Under the pieces are notes generated by a model. The model did no database searches, was not told the DNA's origin, and saw only the letters and a program-made list of their open reading frames with translations. A program made the position numbers and the translations under genes. A stretch of DNA of 64,000 nt from Virgibacillus_R byunsanensis (lineage in GTDB: Bacteria; Bacillota; Bacilli; Bacillales; Amphibacillaceae): the NCBI RefSeq assembly GCF_042675965.1, contig NZ_JBHTKJ010000074.1:1-64000 (forward strand). Reading direction: 5' to 3'. This document shows, one piece after another, positions 43,897 to 53,823 of this stretch. Positions within the stretch are counted from its first letter, which is position 1, and the number at the start of each line of letters is the position of its first letter.

Positions 43897-44937
43897 ATGA
43901 ATACATTTGTATCCCTTGGTGATTTGATAAGTGTAAATAAAAAATTGTCATTTCTATCTATGGCTCTCAAATTATTTAGCTGTAAGCCATTAATGCCAAA
44001 GAACCCAATAAAAAGGATAGAGATTGTTTATAAATATTTGATTCTTTTTAGATTAAATATTTCTTCTAACGAACATCTCTTAAGAAGTGATGGAGACGTT
44101 GCTCTAAGGGTTGCTGATAGTAATTATAAAGTAATAAATATAAAAGACAGAGTTATTCATACTATTTTCGAGGAGGAAAATGAAGATAAAATATACAGTA
44201 GTTTAAAACATAAGGATTCAAGTTCCGTTTATGAAAAGATATGTAATATTGATAAGGAAAATAGAATAATAACAGGAGTATTTTATAATGGACACCACCC
44301 TAATCTAAATAAAACAAAAAGTAAAATTCTCAAAAAAAGATTAAGAGATATGTTCATAAATTTGTTAGTTAAATCGGACATAAAGTATGTCAATGCTGAT
44401 TTATACTCTAAATCACTTGTCGCTAATATATTAACTACCTTAGAAAGAAACTCAAAAAATATTATGGAAGAAGAATCTGATCTTGTTAGAAATTTTGCGA
44501 TTGAGACACACCAAAGATTTATTAAAAATTTTCATGATGAATTTTTACTACTAACACTAAGTCATGGCGACATAAAACAAGATAACCTTCTAGTAGAAAA
44601 CAATAAAATTATATTGATCGACTGGGAATTTTGTGAGTTCCGGTCTCCAACTTATGACATTATGAAATTTAAGTCACGATTTCCAGAATTTGAAGATAAG
44701 TTTTATTTGCATGTAAATAAGTGTTTATCAGAAAATCTTTCAAGTAAAACTAAAACGAAAAAGCATAGTAAATTAACCCATCGAGATATGGATAGTCAGT
44801 TGGATATTTACTATTTAGAAGATATTTCATTAAGGCTGTTACAGTTTGAGAACAGAGAGTTTGCAAAAGATTTTTCTAAGATAGTGAAATTTGTTAGTAG
44901 AACAATGCAAGTAAATCAAAAGGGGAATGTAGTATGA
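43897..44937 (+). CDS. APH/choline kinase-fold protein in the eps cluster
   Basis: 346-aa soluble protein. The C-terminal half shows the kinase catalytic loop LLTLSHGDIKQDNLLVENN followed by KIILIDWEF (about 220-250), the HxDxxxxN and metal-binding Asp pattern of aminoglycoside phosphotransferase and choline kinase folds. The N-terminal half is poorly conserved. It may phosphorylate a sugar, glycerol or amino-alcohol used for the polymer, or be an inactive relative. A second divergent member is encoded at 55083. ATG 43897 follows AAAAAGG. The next gene overlaps by 4 nt. Confidence 0.7.
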   Translation: MNTFVSLGDLISVNKKLSFLSMALKLFSCKPLMPKNPIKRIEIVYKYLILFRLNISSNEHLLRSDGDVALRVADSNYKVINIKDRVIHTIFEEENEDKIYSSLKHKDSSSVYEKICNIDKENRIITGVFYNGHHPNLNKTKSKILKKRLRDMFINLLVKSDIKYVNADLYSKSLVANILTTLERNSKNIMEEESDLVRNFAIETHQRFIKNFHDEFLLLTLSHGDIKQDNLLVENNKIILIDWEFCEFRSPTYDIMKFKSRFPEFEDKFYLHVNKCLSENLSSKTKTKKHSKLTHRDMDSQLDIYYLEDISLRLLQFENREFAKDFSKIVKFVSRTMQVNQKGNVV

Positions 44938-46121
44938 AGAAGCGTTTATTATTTGTAATTGACTCATTGCATTGTGCAGGTGCAGAAAAAAGTTTAGTAA
45001 CTTTGATGGGTTTATTAGACTACTCTAGGTATGATGTTGATTTAATTTTATTTGGTCACGGTGGAGAGTTAGAACAACTTGTGCCTGAAGAGGTGAATAT
45101 CCTTCCTCCTTTAAAATACACTCAATTTGCAAACACCAACTTAATAGAAGTAATTGTAAAAACGCTTAAAGAAAGTAATTATCAAATGTTATGTGCAAGA
45201 CTGAAATATTCAGCAAAGATTCATAGTAAAAAATACCGTAATTCACAGAAAGCTAGATTATATTGGGAGAGTGTTTCAAAAGTAATTGAACGAAACCCAA
45301 AATCATATGATGTAGCTATTAGTTATGCTCAGGGGGTTCCGACTTTCTATGTAGCTGACAAAGTGAATGCTACTAAAAAATTTGGGTGGGTTAATGTTAG
45401 TTATAGATTAGATGGGAAAGAGAAAAAATTCCAAAATAAATTCTATGATCAATTAAACGAAATTGTTGCAGTTTCGGAATCTACAAAAGAGATCCTTTTG
45501 AAGTCTTTTCCTGAATATAAAGACAGAATAAAAGTAATTTATGATATAAGTAATCCTCAATTCATTTCCGATATGTCACAGATTGGAAATTATGAGGATT
45601 TATTTGATGGAATTAGAATAGTCACTATTGGAAGGTTAGCGAATCAAAAAGGTTATGATATTGCACTTGAGGCATGTAAGATGCTTAAGGAAGCAAACAT
45701 CAATTTTAGATGGTATGCACTTGGAAAAGGGCCTTTAGAACATGAAATTAAGGAATATATAAAACAAAATGATCTAACAGAACACTTTATATTGTTAGGA
45801 GTAAAAGCAAACCCTTATCCTTTTATAAAAAATGCTGATATTTACGTACAAACATCAAAGTTTGAAGGATTTGGTATTGCCATTGCAGAAGCACGAATGT
45901 TGAATGTTCCAATTGTTACTACTAGATTTGACGCAGTCTATAGTCAAATGGTTGATGAAAAAAATGGTTTAGTTGTAGATATGGATTCTGAAGCGGTTAC
46001 TAAAGGAATCTTAAGACTTATTAATGACCAGGACTTGAAAAAAGAAATTGTTCATTACTTACAATCAGAGAAAAAAGGAAATGTTGAAGAGATAGAAAAA
46101 TTTTATCAGTTGATTGGATGA
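44934..46121 (+). CDS. Glycosyltransferase family 4 (second similar copy)
   Basis: 395-aa GT-B enzyme. LLFVIDSLHCAGAEKSLVTLMGLLDYSRYDVDLILFGHGGELEQLVP at the start, RIVTIGRLANQKGYDIALEACKML and YVQTSKFEGFGIAIAEARMLNVPIVTTRF at the donor site. It resembles the products at 40044 and 47152 and is followed by a GT2 gene in the same way. ATG overlaps the preceding stop (ATGA). Confidence 0.88.
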   Translation: MKKRLLFVIDSLHCAGAEKSLVTLMGLLDYSRYDVDLILFGHGGELEQLVPEEVNILPPLKYTQFANTNLIEVIVKTLKESNYQMLCARLKYSAKIHSKKYRNSQKARLYWESVSKVIERNPKSYDVAISYAQGVPTFYVADKVNATKKFGWVNVSYRLDGKEKKFQNKFYDQLNEIVAVSESTKEILLKSFPEYKDRIKVIYDISNPQFISDMSQIGNYEDLFDGIRIVTIGRLANQKGYDIALEACKMLKEANINFRWYALGKGPLEHEIKEYIKQNDLTEHFILLGVKANPYPFIKNADIYVQTSKFEGFGIAIAEARMLNVPIVTTRFDAVYSQMVDEKNGLVVDMDSEAVTKGILRLINDQDLKKEIVHYLQSEKKGNVEEIEKFYQLIG

Positions 46122-46144
46122 GTATATAGAGGGGGAGAAGAAAG

Positions 46145-47131
46145 ATGAAGCAACCAGAAATAAGTATTATCGTTCCTGTCTATAATTCAAGCCCGTATAT
46201 TAGAAAATGTATAGAAAGTATACAGGTACAAACCTTTAAGAACTTTGAACTTATTTTAGTTAATGATGGGTCCATTGATCAAAGTGGTGATATTTGTGAT
46301 CAATATGCCCGAAATGATAGCAGGATAAAAGTGGTCCATAAAGAAAATGGAGGAGTGTCTTCTGCGAGAAATGCCGGATTAAACATAGCCAAAGGTGAAT
46401 TTATTAGCTTTGTAGATGGAGATGACTGGATTTACAAGGATATGTTTGAAAAGTTATATAACTTATGTAGGAAATCGGAAAGTGATATTTCTATTTGCAG
46501 CATATATAGAGAATTGAACGGGGACATAGTGCATATTAAAAGGGAAGAACTCGTAAAAGAAATGGATAATATTGAGGCAATGAAGCAGTTATTTACTGGC
46601 AAATATTTTAGATTTGCTGTGTGGGCAAAACTATATAAAAAACATTGTTTCAACGACATTCGTTACCCGGAAGATAGAAGACTTGATGATTTACCAACCA
46701 CATATAAAGTGGTATCAAAGGCGAACAAGGTAGTATATACAAATTACACAGGATATATATATGTATGGAGAGATAATAGTATATTAACTTCAACATATAA
46801 TGAAAAAAAACTGGATGTATTTTTAGGTTGGGATGAAATCATTGCTTTCATGAATGAAAATTACCCACAACTGTCTGAAGAGTATATGTCTTGCTTTGTG
46901 TACTACAGTATGGATCATGTGTATAAAATTTTAAATCAAGTAAAGGATCCGGGTGAAAAGGAAATGTACATTCTATTCATACAACAATATATTAGAAAAT
47001 ATTATAAAAAGATTCTAAAAAACACACGTTTATCATTAAAGTATAAGTATTTAATAACTTTAATAAATTATGATGTTAAGTTTCTATTTTTAAATAATAA
47101 ACTAAAAAAAATCGTATCTATTGGTAATTAA
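46145..47131 (+). CDS. Glycosyltransferase family 2
   Basis: 328-aa GT-A enzyme: ISIIVPVYNSSPYIRKCIESIQVQTFKNFELILVNDGSIDQSGDICDQY, KVVHKENGGVSSARNAGLNIAKGEFISFVDGDDW. RRLDDLPTTYKV is the catalytic acid region. The C-terminal 120 residues are lysine-rich and helical. It forms a pair with the GT4 gene before it and is similar to the GT2 proteins at 41235 and 48392. Confidence 0.9.
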   Translation: MKQPEISIIVPVYNSSPYIRKCIESIQVQTFKNFELILVNDGSIDQSGDICDQYARNDSRIKVVHKENGGVSSARNAGLNIAKGEFISFVDGDDWIYKDMFEKLYNLCRKSESDISICSIYRELNGDIVHIKREELVKEMDNIEAMKQLFTGKYFRFAVWAKLYKKHCFNDIRYPEDRRLDDLPTTYKVVSKANKVVYTNYTGYIYVWRDNSILTSTYNEKKLDVFLGWDEIIAFMNENYPQLSEEYMSCFVYYSMDHVYKILNQVKDPGEKEMYILFIQQYIRKYYKKILKNTRLSLKYKYLITLINYDVKFLFLNNKLKKIVSIGN

Positions 47132-47151
47132 GAATGAAAGTGAGTAGGTCA

Positions 47152-48348
47152 ATGAAGAAAAAAATATTATTTATGGTTATCAATATGAATATTGGTGGTA
47201 CAGAAAAAGCATTGCTAAATATGGTTGCTGAAATGCCTGAAGATGAATATGATATCACTATTTTGATGCTAGAGAAATATGGGGGGTTTTTGGATTCTAT
47301 TCCTAGTAAAGTTCATGTTGAGTATCTACAGGAATATTCCAAAATAAAAGAAAAACTAAATAAACCTCCAAAAAAAGTTGCAATGAGTTTTATTAAAAAA
47401 GGTAAGTTGATAAAAGGATTTGAATTCTCATTCATTGTATTATTGTCAAAACTCACAAAAAATAAATGTATTTTCTTTAAATATCTTCTGAGAGATATTC
47501 CTGAATTTGAAAATGAATATGATGTTGCTATAGCCTATGCTGGTCCCATGGACTTCATAAGCTATTTTATTTCAGCAAAGATAGAAGCAACAAAAAGAAT
47601 ACAATGGATACATTTTGATACTACAAAGATAGGTTTTAGCGTGGATTTTGCGAAAAGAATATATAAGCAATTTGATAAGCTATTCGTTGTTTCAGAAGAA
47701 GCAAACAATAAACTAATTGAATTTGTACCAAAATTAAAAGGAAAAACCGAAGTATTTCTAAATATGATTTCTCCTAAGTTAATATATAGTCAATCAAAAG
47801 AAGGTAAAGGATTTGATGACGAGTTTAACGGATTAAGAATCCTAACTGTGGGTCGTTTAAAAGCAGAAAAAGGTCAAGATATGGCTATTCGTGCACTATC
47901 TAGAATCATTAAAGACGGATATCAAGTAAAATGGTATTGCTTAGGAGAGGGAAGTTCTAGAAGTGAATTTGAACAATTAATAAAAGAGTATAATCTCCAG
48001 GGTAAGTTTGTACTGTTGGGAACAGATATAAACCCGTATCCTTATATTGCTCAGTGCGATCTATATGTTCAACCATCTAGGTATGAGGGTTACTGCATTA
48101 CCCTTAGCGAAGCAAGATGTTTAGGTAAGCCCATTGTAACAACAAATGTTAACGGAGCAATAGAACAAATACAAAATGGAAGGACAGGGTTAATTGTGGA
48201 CATAGATGAAAATGCAATTTTTTATGGATTAAAAAAAATGTTAGATGATAAGTATTTACGACAAAAATTTTCTGAGAATCTATCAAAAGAATACGTTGGC
48301 ACCAAATCTGAATTAGATAAATTATATCAGATCACTAATTTAGTTTAA
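47152..48348 (+). CDS. Glycosyltransferase family 4 (third similar copy)
   Basis: 398-aa GT-B enzyme: ILFMVINMNIGGTEKALLNMVAEMPEDEYDITILML, RIQWIHFDTTKIG, RILTVGRLKAEKGQDMAIRAL and YVQPSRYEGYCITLSEARCLGKPIVTTNVNGAIEQI. ATG 47152 matches the family start (MKKKILF); ATG 47134 would add six residues but has no ribosome site. It is the GT4 half of the third GT4-GT2 pair. Confidence 0.88.
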   Translation: MKKKILFMVINMNIGGTEKALLNMVAEMPEDEYDITILMLEKYGGFLDSIPSKVHVEYLQEYSKIKEKLNKPPKKVAMSFIKKGKLIKGFEFSFIVLLSKLTKNKCIFFKYLLRDIPEFENEYDVAIAYAGPMDFISYFISAKIEATKRIQWIHFDTTKIGFSVDFAKRIYKQFDKLFVVSEEANNKLIEFVPKLKGKTEVFLNMISPKLIYSQSKEGKGFDDEFNGLRILTVGRLKAEKGQDMAIRALSRIIKDGYQVKWYCLGEGSSRSEFEQLIKEYNLQGKFVLLGTDINPYPYIAQCDLYVQPSRYEGYCITLSEARCLGKPIVTTNVNGAIEQIQNGRTGLIVDIDENAIFYGLKKMLDDKYLRQKFSENLSKEYVGTKSELDKLYQITNLV

Positions 48349-48391
48349 TTTCATTAGATTAGTTTTAAGTGAATAAAGGAGTGAAATTAAA

Positions 48392-49432
48392 GTGAACCCA
48401 CAGATTAGTATAATAGTACCCATTTACAATGTGGAGCAATACCTGCATAAATGTATCGATTCAATACTTGCCCAAACATTTAATGATTTTGAACTTATAC
48501 TTGTAAATGATGGTTCATCTGATAAAAGTGGAGAAATTTGTGATCAATTCGCAAAAAAGGATATCAGGGCTAAGGTGATACATAAAAAAAATGGAGGTGT
48601 TTCTTCAGCACGTAATAAAGGTATTGATATTGCTACGGGTAATTTTATTGGATTTGTAGATCCAGATGATGTTATTGAACCAAATATGTATGACGAACTG
48701 TTGCAATCCGCAATACAACTAGACGCTGATATTGTTGTTTGCCCCATTAAGACGATAAATTTAATAATAGACAGAATATCGATTTCCTCCATTTGGAGAA
48801 ACAACGTTGGCTGTGTATTAAATAAGGAAACAATTGAGAATGAAATCATTCCGTCTATCTTAGCCAATAAAACTTATAGTTTAGTATCTAGTGTCAACAA
48901 ACTTTACAAAAAGTCAATATTTGATTTGTATGATATAAGATTTGATGAAAATAAACATCACAGTGAAGATGCAAGGTTGAATTTCACTTTCCTAATGATG
49001 ATAAATAGTTTGGTCTTTGTGGATAAACCCTTATATACCTATTACATAAGGAAAAGAAATTCACTAACACAAGTTTTTAGATCCAATCTGTTTGATTATA
49101 TAAAAGATAATAGGAGCTTTTTAATAAACATGTGTGAAAAATACAATATGAATAAAAATATTGAATCTATAAAGAATCATTTTACCAATGTCACATTATC
49201 ACATATGCAGGACGTTATTATAAATACTAATTTAACTAAAGGTGAAAAACAGAAGATACTGTTGTCAATCATGGAAGATGAAGTATTTATAGATGATATA
49301 TCAAGCTATTCTAGTCCAACATCTTTTTATAAGGTTGTAAAAATGCTAAGTATAAAAAAACATATAAATTTATTAATAGGCCTAGTGAGAATTAAAACGA
49401 AATATCAAAATTTTAATAAGAAGGTAAGTTAA
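48392..49432 (+). CDS. Glycosyltransferase family 2
   Basis: 346-aa GT-A enzyme: ISIIVPIYNVEQYLHKCIDSILAQTFNDFELILVNDGSSDKSGEICDQF, KVIHKKNGGVSSARNKGIDIATGNFIGFVDPDDVIEP (DPDD replaces DSDD). The catalytic acid region is HHSEDARLNFTFL. GTG 48392 follows AAGGAG with 9 nt spacing. GT2 half of the third pair. Confidence 0.9.
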   Translation: MNPQISIIVPIYNVEQYLHKCIDSILAQTFNDFELILVNDGSSDKSGEICDQFAKKDIRAKVIHKKNGGVSSARNKGIDIATGNFIGFVDPDDVIEPNMYDELLQSAIQLDADIVVCPIKTINLIIDRISISSIWRNNVGCVLNKETIENEIIPSILANKTYSLVSSVNKLYKKSIFDLYDIRFDENKHHSEDARLNFTFLMMINSLVFVDKPLYTYYIRKRNSLTQVFRSNLFDYIKDNRSFLINMCEKYNMNKNIESIKNHFTNVTLSHMQDVIINTNLTKGEKQKILLSIMEDEVFIDDISSYSSPTSFYKVVKMLSIKKHINLLIGLVRIKTKYQNFNKKVS

Positions 49433-49496
49433 TAAAAAATTTTGTTAAAACTAAATAGTTAAGTGTATCAGATAAATATAAAGGTGGATATTAGGC

Positions 49497-50594
49497 ATGA
49501 GTACAAAGCGAGTATTAGTAAATGCATATTTTGCCCAAAACTTAGGAGATGATTTATTTTTAAAAGTATTGTTTGATAGATACCCAAACGCTGAATTCCA
49601 TTTATTAACGAAAAATGAAAATTACAATATAATATTTCAAAATTATAGTAACGTAAAAATTATGAAATCTATGAGTGTGAAAATAGGTAACCACACTTTT
49701 AATTTCTTTAGTAAGTTACACGATCTAATTATAAAGTATAAAAATTATGATGCATTAGTTAATATCGGAGGCTCTATTTTCATGGAAAGTGTGGGATGGC
49801 AAGAACGTTTAGAAAGCAGGGGTGACTTACCAAAAAAGTTTAAAAAAATAAACAGGAAAACATATATAATAGGAGCCAATTTTGGCCCTTTTGAAGATAA
49901 TCTATACATTGAGAAGCATAAAGAATTCTTCTCACAGTTTGATGATATATGTTTTAGAGATAATTATTCCCACAATATTTTTAAGGAATTAGATAATGTA
50001 AGATATGCTCCAGATGTTGTCTTTAACATGGAAATTAACTTTGATGTTCAAGATAAGGAGAAAATTATAGGTTTTTCAATTATTGATGTCGAAAATAGAA
50101 AAGATTTAGAAAAGTACTTCCATAGTTATATGGAGAAAATAAAAGAAATAGTAAAAAGCTATATACAGTTAGGTTATAAAATAAAGTTATTTTCTTTTTG
50201 TGAAAAGGAAGGCGACATTAAGGCTATAAACTATCTCCTAGATAATATAGAACACACATACAAGAGACAAATAGAAGTGATCACTTACAATCTAGATATC
50301 AACTTCTTTCTTGATGAATACAAATCATGTGAGGCAATAATAGCAACAAGATTTCATTCTGTTGTTTTGAGTCTATTACTTGATCAAAATGTATTCCCAA
50401 TAATATATAGTGATAAAACCTTTAATGTTATAAAAGACTTAAACATGGAAAGTAATTGCTGTTATATAAAAGACATCGATAAACTAAATACTAAAAGTCT
50501 TATTGAAATTCTAAAAGATAATAAATTGAAAGATAAAAATTTGATATCGGAATCTGAGAAACAGTTTCAAAAGCTAGATTTATTATTTGTTTAA
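49497..50594 (+). CDS. Polysaccharide pyruvyl transferase family protein
   Basis: 365-aa protein of the CsaB/ExoV-like family. RVLVNAYFAQNLGDDLFLKVLFDRYP at the start, ALVNIGGSIFMESVGWQ, YIIGANFGPFEDN, CFRDNYSHNIFKEL and the C-terminal AIIATRFHSVVLSLLLDQNVFPIIYSDKT are its landmarks. Members add pyruvate ketals to sugars from phosphoenolpyruvate. An acidic pyruvate group on the polymer is therefore likely. The gap before it (64 bp) holds only a ribosome site region. Confidence 0.88.
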   Translation: MSTKRVLVNAYFAQNLGDDLFLKVLFDRYPNAEFHLLTKNENYNIIFQNYSNVKIMKSMSVKIGNHTFNFFSKLHDLIIKYKNYDALVNIGGSIFMESVGWQERLESRGDLPKKFKKINRKTYIIGANFGPFEDNLYIEKHKEFFSQFDDICFRDNYSHNIFKELDNVRYAPDVVFNMEINFDVQDKEKIIGFSIIDVENRKDLEKYFHSYMEKIKEIVKSYIQLGYKIKLFSFCEKEGDIKAINYLLDNIEHTYKRQIEVITYNLDINFFLDEYKSCEAIIATRFHSVVLSLLLDQNVFPIIYSDKTFNVIKDLNMESNCCYIKDIDKLNTKSLIEILKDNKLKDKNLISESEKQFQKLDLLFV

Positions 50595-50659
50595 AATTAC
50601 ATTCATAATTAGTGAGTTTAATTGATTATAATAACGATATCCTTTTAAAAGGTGTGAAA

Positions 50660-52444
50660 ATGATGAAGAAATCAATTAGAAAATTATTGTTGCTTTTTAA
50701 TAAAAGAGAAAAGAAAAAGTTCATTATATTATTCGCTATGATGATAATAGCAGCATTATTAGAAACGATAGGAATAGGGTTGATTGTTCCATTTGTTGGG
50801 ATTGTAACAAATCCTGGTATTATTCAGGAACAGGCAATTTTATCGTTTATTTATGAATTTTTAAATTTCCAATCAACAACAACTTTTATTATATTTTCTG
50901 TTGTAATGTTACTTGCAGTATTCGTTTTAAAGAACCTATACTTGCTTATTTTCAATTATGCACAATTCAGGGTTATCTTAAATCAGCAGGTTAAATTATC
51001 CCGGGTTCTGTTTAAAGAATATTTAACAAAACCATATACTTTTCATTTGCAGCGAAATACAGCTGACTTATTGCGTAATGTGAATGGAGAAGTATCCAAG
51101 GTATTTCAAGGGATAATCATGTCAGGATTCCAGTTATTTACTGAAATTCTTGTAATTACTTGTATTCTTGTACTGTTATTGGTGACAGCACCAGTTGCAA
51201 CGTTAGTAGCTTTTACTTTGTTAGGTGGAAGTGTTTTTTTATTTTTTGCATTTCTTCGGAAGAAAATTACTCTTTTAGGAAAAGAGCAGCAAAAAGTGAG
51301 TGGAACAATGATTAAATGGGTAAATCAAGGGCTGGGAGCCAGTAAAGAAGTTAAAGTATCAGGTAAAGAGAGTTTCTTTATAAATTCATACACTGGCCAG
51401 AGTCAAATCAAGGCGAACAATAGTCGATATATGAAGATGTTAGAAATAGTACCTAGATTATTTATTGAAACCTTGTTAGTATCTATTGTTCTTATTACGA
51501 TGCTTATAATTGTGTTTCAAGGAACAAGTCTCACACAGCTTGTATCGACAATGGCATTATTTGCAATGGCATCCTTTCGACTAATGCCTTCAATTACACG
51601 AGTTGTTTCATTGGTTACCCGTATTCGGTATAGTCAGCCCGCTTTATCTGTTGTATATGAGGATTTATTTAATTATAAAGACGAAAATAAAAATTCAGAA
51701 GTTAAGAGTAATAAAGATACAGTAATAATTAATAAAGGTGAGAGAACTTTTGCAGACTCAATAAAACTAAACGAAGTATCTTTTCGTTACCCAAATCAGA
51801 AGGAATTGTCAGTAAAAGATATTTCATTGACTATACCAATAGGACAGTCAGTTGCATTTATTGGGGAGTCGGGCGCAGGAAAAACAACACTTGTAGATAT
51901 TATACTAGGACTTTTTCGCCCAGAAAGGGGATCTGTCTTGATAGACGGAAAAAACATTTATGATCAGAAGGCATTATGGCAACAAAAAATAGGTTATATT
52001 CCACAATCTATCTTCCTATCAGATGATACTATACGTGGCAATGTTGCCTTTGGGATAGATAAAGGGAAGATTGAGGATAAGGAAGTATGGCGAGCTTTAA
52101 AACAAGCGCAGTTAAAGGAATTTGTTGAAGAACTTCCAAATAAATTAGAAACAACAGTAGGAGAACGAGGTGTAAGACTTTCTGGTGGTCAACGACAACG
52201 GATAGGTATAGCTCGTGCATTATATCATAATCCAGAAATATTATTTATGGATGAAGCAACGTCGGCATTGGATAATGAAACAGAAAAAGAAATTATGAAA
52301 GCGATCGACGGATTAAAAGGTGAAAAGACATTAATTATTATTGCACACAGATTAAGTACTATAGAAAATTGTGATACTGTCTTTAAAATCAGTAAAGCTG
52401 AATTAGTAGCTATTGATAATAAAATTGAGAAGTCAGTTATCTAA
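50660..52444 (+). CDS. ABC transporter, fused membrane and ATPase domains (MsbA/PglK-like)
   Basis: 594-aa half-transporter. Six membrane spans (about 20-300; FIILFAMMIIAALLETIGIGLIVPFVGIV is the first two-span block with the PglK-like LETIGIGLI motif) precede an ATPase domain: Walker A GESGAGKTT (about 425), signature LSGGQRQRIGIARAL, Walker B ILFMDEATSALD, H-loop IAHRL. PglK flips the bacillosamine-started lipid-linked oligosaccharide in Campylobacter. No Wzx/EpsK-type flippase is visible in the cluster, so this protein is the likely repeat-unit flippase. ATG 50660 follows AAAAGG. Confidence 0.88.
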   Translation: MMKKSIRKLLLLFNKREKKKFIILFAMMIIAALLETIGIGLIVPFVGIVTNPGIIQEQAILSFIYEFLNFQSTTTFIIFSVVMLLAVFVLKNLYLLIFNYAQFRVILNQQVKLSRVLFKEYLTKPYTFHLQRNTADLLRNVNGEVSKVFQGIIMSGFQLFTEILVITCILVLLLVTAPVATLVAFTLLGGSVFLFFAFLRKKITLLGKEQQKVSGTMIKWVNQGLGASKEVKVSGKESFFINSYTGQSQIKANNSRYMKMLEIVPRLFIETLLVSIVLITMLIIVFQGTSLTQLVSTMALFAMASFRLMPSITRVVSLVTRIRYSQPALSVVYEDLFNYKDENKNSEVKSNKDTVIINKGERTFADSIKLNEVSFRYPNQKELSVKDISLTIPIGQSVAFIGESGAGKTTLVDIILGLFRPERGSVLIDGKNIYDQKALWQQKIGYIPQSIFLSDDTIRGNVAFGIDKGKIEDKEVWRALKQAQLKEFVEELPNKLETTVGERGVRLSGGQRQRIGIARALYHNPEILFMDEATSALDNETEKEIMKAIDGLKGEKTLIIIAHRLSTIENCDTVFKISKAELVAIDNKIEKSVI

Positions 52445-52533
52445 AAAATATTCGCAATAATTAGACACATTAAATATCTAAATTACAAAATTAACAGGAT
52501 AAGTTCCTTAGTTCTATTAAATGGGAGTTGACA

Positions 52534-53748
52534 ATGGTGTTGAAAATTCATAAGCCAGAGATCATTAACACAAATACTGGTGTTAGAATACAAGCTGTGT
52601 TTGAACATAACCAAAATACAGATATATTATGGTACGAAGTGGAAGATAAGTATAGCGAATATTTAACTGATGAAACGGCTGATGGCTATTTAGTTGGCTT
52701 ATTATTTTACGCGTTAAAGAATGGATATGATATCGAAGTTTTGGCGCCTATCTCCCAGAATTTATACTATTCGCTTAACACTTATTTACTACCATTGTTA
52801 GCTAAAATACATGGGTATAGAAACATTAAAATAAATTGTAATGAACTAATGACTAAACCTATAGAAAACCAAGGTGCTGTTGGTACAGGTCTTTCGTGTG
52901 GTATTGATTCTTTTGCTACTATTATTGATCACCTGGATGAAAAGTGTCCTGAATATTATAAAATCACTCATTATACTTTTTTTAATGTTGGCTCTCACGG
53001 TGATAATGGTGGAGATAAAGCAAGAAGTTTGTTTAAAGAAAGGGCCGAACTAACGAGAAGGTATGCTAGTGAATTTGGAAAGGAATTTATTACAGTAGAT
53101 AGTAATATTAGTGAAATATTACAAATGAATTTTAAACAAACTAATAGCATGAGAAGCTTGTCTGCAGTTTTAATCTTACAAAGGTTATTTAAGGTATACT
53201 ATTATTCTTCTGGTTTTCCTTTAAAACGGTTCAGGTTGATTAAAGAAGATACAGGGGCCTATGATATTTTCAATATGAGCATGATATCTACAGAAACAAT
53301 TAGGTTTTACTCATCTTGTCCTATTATGACAAGGATTGAAAAAACTGAGCTTGTTGCTGACTATACACCTTCATACAAGTATCTGAATGTTTGCTATTTT
53401 AATAAATACAATTGCGGGAAGTGTCCTAAATGCTTAAGGACTTTATTGACACTTGAAATCATTGGAAAGATTGAAAATTACACAAATGTATTTAATCTTG
53501 AAGCTTATTATTCTAACAAGCACAGATATATCGCCACTATTCTTGCAGGAAGAAAAAGTAGTAAAGTTCTAAAAGAGATCTATGATGAAATGCTAGCTAG
53601 AAAATTTAAGGTTCCATTATCTTCAAAAATTATCTCTGTTATTTATAAAATGAAAAACGGTTTCACAAGAAAATTTATGGGTAAGGGAAGATATACTCAA
53701 CTAAAAAATTTAAGAAGGGCTTACTTAGATAAAAAACAGATATCGTAA
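52534..53748 (+). CDS. PP-loop ATPase-like protein with QueC-type zinc motif, copy 1
   Basis: 404-aa soluble protein of unknown role. GTGLSCGIDSFATI (about 118-130) is a PP-loop variant (SxGxDS) of the adenine nucleotide alpha-hydrolase fold. Cys287, Cys294, Cys297 and Cys300 (NVCYFNKYNCGKCPKCLRTL) form a four-cysteine set like the zinc site of QueC. GSHGDNGGDKARSLFKERAE is a strongly conserved helix. PP-loop enzymes adenylate a carboxyl or carbonyl group for N- or S-transfer; here amidation of an acidic sugar is possible. The next gene is a close duplicate including the leader. Confidence 0.75.
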   Translation: MVLKIHKPEIINTNTGVRIQAVFEHNQNTDILWYEVEDKYSEYLTDETADGYLVGLLFYALKNGYDIEVLAPISQNLYYSLNTYLLPLLAKIHGYRNIKINCNELMTKPIENQGAVGTGLSCGIDSFATIIDHLDEKCPEYYKITHYTFFNVGSHGDNGGDKARSLFKERAELTRRYASEFGKEFITVDSNISEILQMNFKQTNSMRSLSAVLILQRLFKVYYYSSGFPLKRFRLIKEDTGAYDIFNMSMISTETIRFYSSCPIMTRIEKTELVADYTPSYKYLNVCYFNKYNCGKCPKCLRTLLTLEIIGKIENYTNVFNLEAYYSNKHRYIATILAGRKSSKVLKEIYDEMLARKFKVPLSSKIISVIYKMKNGFTRKFMGKGRYTQLKNLRRAYLDKKQIS

Positions 53749-53823
53749 AATATAAGGTAATATTCAAGTGCATACAAAGGTAATAGCCTTAGTTCCTTAG
53801 TTTATTAAAAGGAGTTGATAAAT

